Assembly (NCBI RefSeq): GCF_016086655.4
Contig: NC_052134.2
Span: forward strand, 1,426,001-1,490,000
From: Lepeophtheirus salmonis
Taxonomy: Eukaryota; Arthropoda; Copepoda; Siphonostomatoida; Caligidae
Length of the DNA: 64,000 nt
Direction: 5' to 3'
Under the pieces are notes generated by a model that did not search any database, was not told where the DNA came from, and was given only the letters and a program-made list of their open reading frames with translations. Below are positions 55,280-64,000 of the stretch, piece by piece. The first letter of the stretch is position 1. Each line of letters starts with the position of its first letter. The position numbers and the translations under genes are program-made.

Positions 55280-57644
55280 TATTAGGATCTATATCTTTTT
55301 GCTTTTAATTATGTTTTTGGCCTCTATGTTAATGTGTCCATTGTCATCCTCTTCTTTGTCTAAATCGTTTTTGCCTTTAATTTTTATCATCCTTGGAAAA
55401 ATAATATTTTCTGTTTTCCATTCTTCGTTGCATCAATGACAAACTTCATTAAATATTCAATCACGGCATCAACTGCTTTGTAGCTACGGCCTAACCATAT
55501 ATGCCCACAATCCCTAGCTCGAAGTGTTTTCCTTTTTCCATATGAAGATTTATGTTCATGTTACTTCTGTAGAAAAAAAAGATATTTTTTAAAGTGATCT
55601 TAGCTTCATAAAAGTGAATTTCAATACCAATCCGAAATTAAAAATGACAAATTTACATTAATTTTAATTCAAAGTCGTGATTCACGGATTTTGGGTACTT
55701 ATGTACTTTGGTCTGATGATATATAAAACTTTTTGTTTTCAATTTTATTAATTCTAAAATGTCTTGTTTGATAGAATTGGTGACATATCTGGCCTGCTCA
55801 ATTTCAAATTTGACTAATTTCAGGGAGGTACTTGGTCCCCAATAAAAAAAAACCTTTTTGCACATTCAAAATTAACTTTTTTACTGTTTTTTTTACTTTA
55901 ATAATTATTTGTTTTTAATTGTATCAAACTATCTACGAAATAAAAATTGTAATGTTTCCTTTTTGTGAAGTATATGTAGAACTATAATGAATTGAAAGGA
56001 AAGATTCATTAACAAATAGCGTCCATTTTTTATTCAGATAAATAATTGATTTCCGAACAACATTTCATTTTAAACACTAACTCAAAGTATTTACTTAAAT
56101 ATCAACACATATGCAATTGTTCTTTATAAAGTTAAACTTAATTTAGATTTATAGCACTTTAAAAGTTTCAACCTTACTGTTGTCATGGATTTGTTGAAAT
56201 TATTGTTGTCTTCAAATTGTTTTAAAACATATTTTATCCTATTGTAGATATGATACTTTTTATAAATATCTGATAACATTTTAAATTTATTTAAATAGAA
56301 AATGTTAATAAATTAAAATTTATAAATAAAAAAGTATCTTTCCCGGTACTTTGTTGGAAAGACCTCTATTTTTTTGTTTATTAAATTGTCCACACATCAT
56401 ACTTTCACTTTCAACCTGAAAATTGGAGACAACGACAACTGACAGTTGAAAATCAATTATTGCAACGTTTTAATAATAAGGAAATAACTATGCGAAGAAT
56501 AAGTTATTGGATTCGGAGGATAGGGATCTCGACTTTTTCGAGATTTTTGGACAAGTCGCGGTCTTGAGGATCATGAAAGCATCTCAGTATGTGTAGTAGG
56601 TTGTAAATTTGTCTTTTATGAAGTAATAGCAAAGGGTTACTCAGCATTTCATACTCGAGCTTTAGGGTATTATTACATGAATGATAATATAGCGCCGGTA
56701 TAGTAAATGAAATGTAATATTAGGAATATAAAAATAAGTTGTGCTATAAAATTCAAAAAAACATACCAGCATATATAGATGGAACAAATTTCTAGATGAA
56801 AACTCCATCTTTTATTTTGTAAAAAAATTGTCAAATCGAAATTCGCGAATAAAATTGCAAAAACTGTTCTGCATTAATTTTGCAAATAAAGTAGTTAATA
56901 GTATTTATTGGCATTGTGAAGAGGAACACAACCATACCAAGTTTTTTTTCGTACTTGGAAAACCAAAAAAGTTAAGAAGAATAACGTTTTACAAAAATAA
57001 ATCATTTCTTCTTAAAAATTGAAAATTGTCGTTTGATGAAAAAAGAGAGAAAAAGAAGGAAACCCATTTAAAAATAATTATAAAATAACAGATCATTGAG
57101 GTAAACATATATTTTATTTGTAAAATTTATTTGCGAACAAATTTAAAGACAGATTCGTATTAATTGTATTTTTTACGAATTCAAAATTTCATTAAAAATC
57201 CATTTTTTATGCTTGGAAAAAACAACAACAACGAAAATGCAATTTTCACCAATTTTTTGTTTTTTTGCCCATCACTTTTTTTAAAATTTTGAATAAATTT
57301 AGAAAATATTATTATTTTTATTTATTTATTGAGGGTTTCATTTTATATGCCCAAATTACATAAGAAATAAAGAAGGAAGAAGGATGAAAAATATGAACTT
57401 GGTGGACTAATGACATAACACATTATTGACAAGGGATACTTGAGACAGGCTTTCCAGGTTAACTATATAAATTTATTTATTTAAAATCGATTTAAAAATA
57501 TATATTGTTTGCAGTTAGATATAATTTATTTATGTACTATAAAATGCCCAACTTTTTTAATCTTCGAAGCCGTCTAGCCAATGTTCTAAAAGTTTGACTT
57601 TTCTAATTGATGCCATTCAACAGAACTGACAAAGAACTATAATT
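55280..57644. other. AT-rich spacer
   Basis: No supported gene. Frames at 55653-55865 and 56828-57022 are short, Lys/Phe-biased and unrecognised. Confidence 0.4.
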
Positions 57645-58292
57645 TTATGTTTGTTTTCTTTTTGTGTGGAAAAAATTTCCGACCAAAACGGCAGAGTGTG
57701 TGCGATCTTCTCCCTGCACAAGTCGTTCTCCGACAGGTACATCTTATAGTGGACACTGTTCTGAAGAGAAGAAATGATTGCTTCTTTGCTGAATCAAGAG
57801 CTCAGATGAAGGGAACCTTAACGACCAAATATACAGCTTAGGTCATGGTCCTGGGCGTCTTGGCGTCCAACGGCAGCAAGATGCCTCCCTACATATTCAA
57901 AGCCAACAAGAAAGTTAACATGGACGACTACAACAAGGTTCTCAGGTACTATGACTTGCCATGGCTGACGTGTACGTTCCTCAGGGACAACTCTGTGTTT
58001 ATCTAAGACAGTGTACCGGCACACACGTCCAAGAAAGTGCAGCATTCCTGCAGGGAGAACATGGGTTCCTTCTGGCCTTCATCCTCACCCGACATGACCC
58101 CTCTGGACTTTGCTGTTTCGTGCATCTTGGAATGCAAGACAAACAAGACTTCTCACCCATATGTCGATGCCCTGAAGGTCATGATCACGGAGAAGTAGAA
58201 CAACTTGTCCTCGGACTTAATCAAGGCCAGCTGTGCTTCTGTTCGTCTCCCTATGGAAGCCATTATTATGAAGGGAGGGGGACATATTGAAA
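57645..58292 (+). pseudogene. Decayed mariner transposase, catalytic half, copy T11
   Basis: The N-terminal DNA-binding part is missing. From 57720: VDTVLKRRNDCFFAESRAQM, GTLTTKYTA, a TAG at 57839-57841, then in the same frame VMVLGVLASNGSKMPPYIF, NKKVNMDDYNKVLRYYDLPW, a stop in place of the residue before the second Asp (DSVPAHTSKKVQHSC), SSSPDMTPLDFAV (third Asp; the WPxDMWPP part is shortened) and ECKTNKTSHPYVDALKVMI, ending GGGHIE. It is close in wording to T1 and T2. No inverted ends are seen. Confidence 0.85.
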
Positions 58293-61015
58293 AAAAAGTG
58301 AAGAAAATTGTTTCATTACCAACTTTTTTTCAAAAGTTTATCATAAAAATGGAACAAAATAAAAATATATAGAAGATCAAAAGACTTTTCTAATTTTTGA
58401 CTCCTCCTCCTTGGAGGTACGAGGAACTCTTAAGGTTGCCAACACTTTGTTTTATTTTTATTCCATTTCCCAAGACTAATTTTTCCAGATATAAAAAACT
58501 TTCTACCACATAACTTTCTAAATTTCTTTTTAAAAAAAAAAATATGAATGGCATTTGATGGTAAAACCTAATAAAATATATTTCGTACTTCTACATGAAA
58601 ATATTCCTTTTCAGTCAAAAATGACGTAATTTATTCCTTTATTGAAGTTATTATTGTATTGTAGATAGTAGTTCCAGTCTCGTCAAAGTTTTTTTAAAGT
58701 TTCCACTTAAAGGTAATTAAATGAAATAATATACCAAATGTGATCACTTAAAGGCAACAAACACTCTAAGACAGGTGGGAATAAATTCACAGATTTTACA
58801 TTAAATTTTTCTTTCTTAAAGTAAAATCTACTTATTTCACGGGAAAGATATAGAAATATTAAACTCAAGACCATTGCAAATATAATTTTCCTATTATTTC
58901 ATAACTTCTTTTCCTTGAAAGGAATATTATGAAAGTTTTGAAATTTAGCATGATAACTTTAAAATTGACACCATTGAATTTCTTTACAAATAGATAATTT
59001 TGTTTAAAAAAAGTTATACGAAGTTGAGCACATTATTCAAGCCGGACATTTTTTGAATCTTGCAACCTTTCTTCCCGAAAAAAGGGGGAAAATGTCCAAA
59101 ATAAGTTGGTAGATAGCCAATCCTTTCCAACTATGGAGTATTTTTTAATGTTCCTTTAATTGGTAGGGTGGAGTTGCAATGATTAAGTATAAGTACACAA
59201 TATGTTATTAAATTTACTTTATCTAACCTAGGAATATTTTGGAGAAAACCATATACATAAAGTATATTTCTTTCTCTAGGAATCACCAAGGCGCGAGTCT
59301 ACGCACATTGAGAATAAGATAATTATTTCTCCCGAGTGTGTTGTGCAATGGGAGTTATTATTTATTTATCGTTGTAAATATCCACAGCTTAAAGTAAGCT
59401 AATTCTAATTCCATCCATCTATATTCACAATGCTGATTAGGGGAAAAGAAGCAAACGCATTGACATCTGACTACAAAATACACTGTATATATTACTATAT
59501 GCATTATGTCATCACGAAACACTTTTTTCATTTTGTAAAAAATAGAGTAATGTAAACTCAACATAGATAAATTTTAAATCTTTTAAGAAAACAATCAAAA
59601 TGGTTATAAATAAATCAAACAAGATATATTTAATTTTATAAAATTGTTATGAATATTTCAAAATATTCAATTAAAAATAAATTCGGGCAATGATTGAATT
59701 AAACTTTTATTGAGTGTGCTTCGAAATTTAAATTTTATTTATTTATAAGTAAATGGGTCAGTCCCCGGGAAATTACACAAGAAGAATGATTTTAGTACAA
59801 TTTAGTACCTACTGAGAAATATAACTTTGTATCAGTAACCCAATTCCACTTTGAGTTCAGAAGTCTTCAAAATAAATAAATTCGCATTTGGATGAATATT
59901 TGATTTGAGATATATCCAACCAAATCAATGAAAAGCAAATATCATTGAAAAGCTATTACACATCTAAAAAAAACTTATGCTATAAGTTTTTTTATTAATA
60001 AAAAAATCTATCCTTGGCCTCAGTACCTGTAATATTCCAAGGTTTGTGGTCTTTGATTTATTTATTTTTTGAAATTTTAGCCATCTAAAGATAGAAAACT
60101 TATAAATAAAATAAGTATCAGAGCTCAGAAATAAAATTTAATTACAAGTAGCTGAAGAAATTCAAATTATGTTATCTGGGCCGTCAAAATCAAATCTACA
60201 CATATTTGAAACAAACTATCAGAAAGGAAGCTGTTTATGAAGTAAACAAAAATATCAAAAGTTTATTTCGTAGAAATATAATTTAATATTGCTGTAGGAT
60301 ATCAAACTTCCATGTAACTAACATAATGAGTATTTTTAATATTCGTTGTGTATATTTTGGCTATTTTTAGATTGATGTTGCTATATATAAATTCATTTCC
60401 TAGATTGTATCCAGATTAATTTTGAATGAAGGTGTACGATGAACATATACTTGAGTTTGACACTTCACATGAAATTAATTATAGGCACTTGCAATATTGT
60501 TAGAACTGAGCTTTGATACTTATTTGATTGTATTTGGAGGTCAGTACATTGTTTCTGATCGTTTGAGTAACCTAAATAATTCGTTGAATTACAATATGCT
60601 TTTCTTCAATTTAAAACATCAATATTATTCTTCTGTATCACTTAAGGAATGCAACTTTTTATTAAACATTTGAAATTCAGGATCCTAACAATATTATTTT
60701 GTTAAAAAAGTCCCTTTCAAATGGCGAGGACACAAAAATGACATTTTTTTTACAAGTCTTGTAATATATTTTCATGAATAAGATACAAATTTCCTCGTTC
60801 CTTTTCATAAGTTAATTTAAACTATTATTTTAATACAACAAATTATTGGAAGTTTCAAAAAATTATTCATAACCATCTCTTGGAAGAATCCCTTCAAGGT
60901 GTTTGTTGGTAAAACTGATAATTTCTTGTCGTTTATATAGCGTGTGAAATGTTATTTCAACAACTACATGCTCATTTGGAATCTTTTAAGGAGTATAACC
61001 TTGGGAGTAGAAGTA
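58293..61015. other. AT-rich spacer
   Basis: Nothing recognised. The minus-strand frame 59358-59564 looks like chance. Confidence 0.45.
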
Positions 61016-61895
61016 AAGGGTGATTCAAAATGAGCAGTTTTTGGATTGTATAAATAAAACACATAAAATATTATATTATGGTCAAAACTTTATTATGAAC
61101 CGAAAAAAAAGCCTTTTCAATTATTTCTAGAATATAATCCCCTTCATATGTTGGCCGCAACTGACCTTTCAATGGTCCATTCTTTCGTGCCAATTTTCGA
61201 TGACGCGTTCGAGCATTGTGACCGGAATTTCACGTATAACTCGCTCAATATTTGCGTCCAATGCTTCAATCGTCGCTGGTTTATCCAGATAAACTTTTGC
61301 TTTTACGTAACGCCAAAGAAAAAAGTCCAAAGGTGTGATATCACACAATCCTGGTGGCCAATTCACCAGGCCAAAATGGGAAACTAATTGCTCACCAAAA
61401 TGATGTCCCAATAAGTCCATTGTTACGCACGCTGTGTGGAAAGTGGCACCGTTTTGTTAGAACCAAATATCGTGGAGACCATGTGCTTTAATTTGAGGTA
61501 CCAAAAAGTTTGTTACCATGGCGCGATAACGTTCCCCGTTGACGGTAACGTGTTGGCTGCCAGCGTTTTTGAAACAGCTATACGTGGCCTACAAGACAAC
61601 GGGGCATCCCAGCAAGTTGCTGCTCCTTCAAATTTTTCGATTATTCTGCGAATTGTGGATTCTGAAGGTCTATTATGTGGACCATAAGTTGGGCGTAATT
61701 AGCGAAAAACTTCTTCCACAGAACGCTGATATTCATTGTACAATTGAACCATTTGTACACGTTGTTGTGGCGTATATCTTTCCATGAAGAATTGTAAAAC
61801 AATACTGAGTAAAAATGATGCATAATTTGACAGAACTTGCACGCGCCTGTCAAAAAATCCCTACTGGAAAAAACCACTCGTTTTGAATCACCCTT
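61016..61895 (-). mobile_element. DD41D mariner with internal deletion (880 bp), copy T12
   Basis: It is bounded by TA (61014-61015 and 61896-61897). Ends: AAGGGTGATTCAAAATGAGC at the left and, on the minus strand, AAGGGTGATTCAAAACGAGT at the right. The architecture is the same as T5 but it belongs to a different family. Confidence 0.93.
61130..61785 (-). pseudogene. DD41D mariner transposase, deleted (T12)
   Basis: From ATG 61785 on the minus strand: MERYTPQQRVQMVQLYNEYQ and SESTIRRIIEKFEG, the DNA-binding region, with one early stop. It then jumps from a basic linker (CRPRIAVSK) to HVTVNGERYRAMVTNFLVPQ, so the first catalytic Asp is deleted. Next is LHDIWF, a stop and QNGATFHTACVTMDLLG, where the second Asp is Asn, then WPPGLCDITPLDFFLWRYVK (third Asp). 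I count 41 residues between these two positions. The C-terminal part IREIPVTMLERVIENWHERM is intact. It is inactive. Confidence 0.88.
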
Positions 61896-63805
61896 TATCT
61901 CCCACGCATGTATTTTTCCAAAAAACTTATTATTTCTTTAATACTAATATTTGAGGATTCCTGAATAATCTTAATTATTCAAAATTAGGATATAAGCTAA
62001 ATCACAAATCCATTCGTGATAAAGGCAATTTATTTTTTGTCAATTTTGTAACAAATACGCCATTAAGATATTGCATACATTGAAATCGTGTTGATTTTTC
62101 CGTAGTGTTTATCTTTGCGATTTGATATTTACACTACTTTTGTTGAATAAACTATGATGATCCGACTTAGCTTTTACTCTATTAAAAATATTCCAGTAAT
62201 ATCTCTCCTTTCTATCTTTGTTCAAATATGCATCCGCGTTAATTATCTTTTAAGGAAACTAAAGAATGGCGTACTATTATTTGTTACTAAATATTTTTCA
62301 ACCATAATAATTAATCATTGCAGTATGAATTGATTAATATTCTAAACAAAAGTACATTGTGCGTAACACGTTATATATTCATTAGTTCCCATTCAACTAC
62401 TTTGCATTGTAATTCAAATAATAAATTTTTCTAATCAAAAACCATTAATATTTTTTAGAGTAAATGAAGTCATCTTGAAAAAAACTAACAGACAAAACAG
62501 CTGTATCGTGAACTGTTTACATGATAATTGGGAATAAATTCAATTTGGAAAAAGTTAGCAATTGTCAAAACTTTGAGGTCGTTGAGCTAGCTACCTCTAA
62601 AGACGGTTCAATTTTGCTCATACTTTGGGACTTGTATTTTTTATCACAAGGAATGGATTTTGACCTGGTACCTTGATCATTTAAACAGAATAAATTAAAA
62701 TAAAAACCTATTATACATATTTATTAATGAATATTTATTTTTTACGTGTCTTTTTGTCACTTTTTGAGTGCGATATTACAATTTTATAACTGTGCAACAG
62801 TTTGATCCAAGATGTAGCAACAAGCATATGTAGCTTTCATGTTAAAATTTAAATATTTTTGTTGCAAATCTATAATAAACCTGTTGATAAGTGTGATTAA
62901 ATTTTAGTATAATTTTGCACCAGCAAACAAGCTATGTAGGTAGTCATTAATTAGAAGTGGGAAAAAATCTTAAAATTATTTTTTTCGTTAAATTACTTTT
63001 ATGAACCGATTTTGAGATTTTTATCTTCAAGGCAAAAAAAGAAGCATTTACACTTTAAAAAAGAAAAGGGGTGTACAAATACATCTTAATTAATAAATCA
63101 AAGTCTGTATTAAGGTAGACGCCTCATTTTTTCATATGTGCTTAATATCTTAGAACTGCATGACTACTTGGTATAACAAATAACAAAGTAGCACCGAGTG
63201 TTTGATTCTAAAGCTAAGTGCGTCAAATTAAAGTACCCTTTTTATTAATAATATACCACTCCTTTTTTAAATCTTGTCCTATCACAAACTCTTTGATTTT
63301 AAACCCCACATATAAATTGTAATATTCTGAAGAATAATTTTCTTAATAAATTAAATTACATAGTACGTGGAACAAATAAAAATCAATCCTTCTTATAAGC
63401 TTCAATATTGAAGCAATTTATTATTTTATAAATTACTAAATTGCAAAAGGAAAAAAAGTACACATATATGAATGCACGCAGGTATATGTATGCCTTAGTT
63501 TGCATAGGTATATAAATATATGCTTAATACTAACAAATCTTAATTATTATTGTTTTTACGAGTGAAAGCAAAAATACTAGTCGTATATAATATTAGTTAT
63601 TTATGGAATGCTTAATAAATATTTACATATCTATATAATAAAGATAGATATGTTTGTAAAAAAATTATCAAAGTAGTTCGTTTATCAATAAAATATATCT
63701 ATGCATAGCCTAACGAATATTTTGTGGAGATAATAAAATGTAGATTTATCAAAATTATAAAATTGCATTAATTTCTTTAGCAAATTATTTGATCATATTT
63801 TATAT
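61896..63805. other. AT-rich spacer
   Basis: No coding segment or bounded repeat recognised. Confidence 0.45.
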
Positions 63806-63973
63806 ATGCCCACCAAAGTGAAGCCTGTAGACATCATGGAGGGCTCTAAGGTTAACCCAACGATTCAGATGTCAGAGTTTGCCAATAATAAGAAGATACA
63901 TTGGTCTACTGGGGGCAAGACCATCCGGAAGCTAGATGAATGTCACTTAGAAGAATTGAGAGGCCAATCCTGA
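63806..63973 (+). other. Short open frame in a GC-richer patch at the window edge
   Basis: ATG 63806 opens 55 codons (MPTKVKPVDIMEGSKVNPTI, then QMSEFANNKKIHWSTGGKTI) to TGA 63971. Base composition is clearly higher in GC than the preceding kilobases, and the text continues in that style to the window end. It may be the start of an exon or of another element whose body lies outside. The protein is not recognised. Confidence 0.35.
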
Positions 63974-64000
63974 CCCAGCGTCAAAAAGAACTCAACAACT

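Noticed and set aside
57818..58290. Minus-strand 75-codon and plus-strand 109-codon frames
   Set aside because: Other-frame shadows of mariner T11. The transposase motifs read in a different plus-strand frame.

Overview
This is an AT-rich, intron-bearing animal genomic window with almost no conventional gene density. About a dozen mariner/Tc1-like copies, three Ty3/Gypsy elements and spliced exons make it eukaryotic. The transposase wording (for example short runs such as VLGVxASNGxKMPP and SPDLNPLDY) resembles what I remember from crustacean genomes, especially caligid copepods (sea lice). That assignment is inference and not proven here.

One host gene is clear. It lies on the minus strand and encodes an amidohydrolase-2 type (TIM-barrel) metal-dependent hydrolase. 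Exon 1 (27666-28034) carries the metal-binding DAHIHFWD motif and ends in a GTATGT donor. Exon 2 (13757-13920) is joined in phase 0 and ends in a GTAAGT donor. The later exons are not visible. The first intron is 13,745 bp and holds a stack of transposons: deleted mariners at 17.1-19.5 kb, a decayed Gypsy element at 19.9-24.1 kb with a DD41D mariner inserted almost exactly at its LTR edge, and a DD34D mariner abutting the LTR remnant.

1-13.7 kb: a broken mariner (279-865), a full-length but decayed mariner with 1257 bp between TA sites (4225-5481), MITE-like and dispersed repeats, and several minisatellites (8.2-8.8 kb, 10.15-10.3 kb, 10.37-10.56 kb, and an 84-bp codon-sized repeat near 12 kb). 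28-31 kb: dispersed repeats. 30.5-37.7 kb: an older element with long inverted ends that flank a minus-strand gene of a widespread, poorly described family (HAFTGC motif). That gene still shows an intron, and it is split by a Gypsy element (31726-36078) with complete LTRs, a tRNA-Ser primer site, a polypurine tract and a GAGTG target duplication. 42.3-45.25 kb: a third Gypsy relic, with a deleted mariner sitting in its gag zinc knuckle. 45.75-47 kb: a 1.23-kb inverted-repeat element. 49-62 kb: five more mariner copies in otherwise featureless AT-rich DNA.

A recurring theme is internally deleted mariner/Tc1 elements. Six copies, in at least four lineages, keep their terminal repeats and the N-terminal helix-turn-helix DNA-binding part of the transposase (only the first segment of it in the 51.0-51.7 kb copy) but have lost all or part of the catalytic domain. 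No element in the window looks able to move by its own protein. All readings and alignments were made by eye, so coordinates of decayed elements are approximate unless a TA or LTR edge is given.
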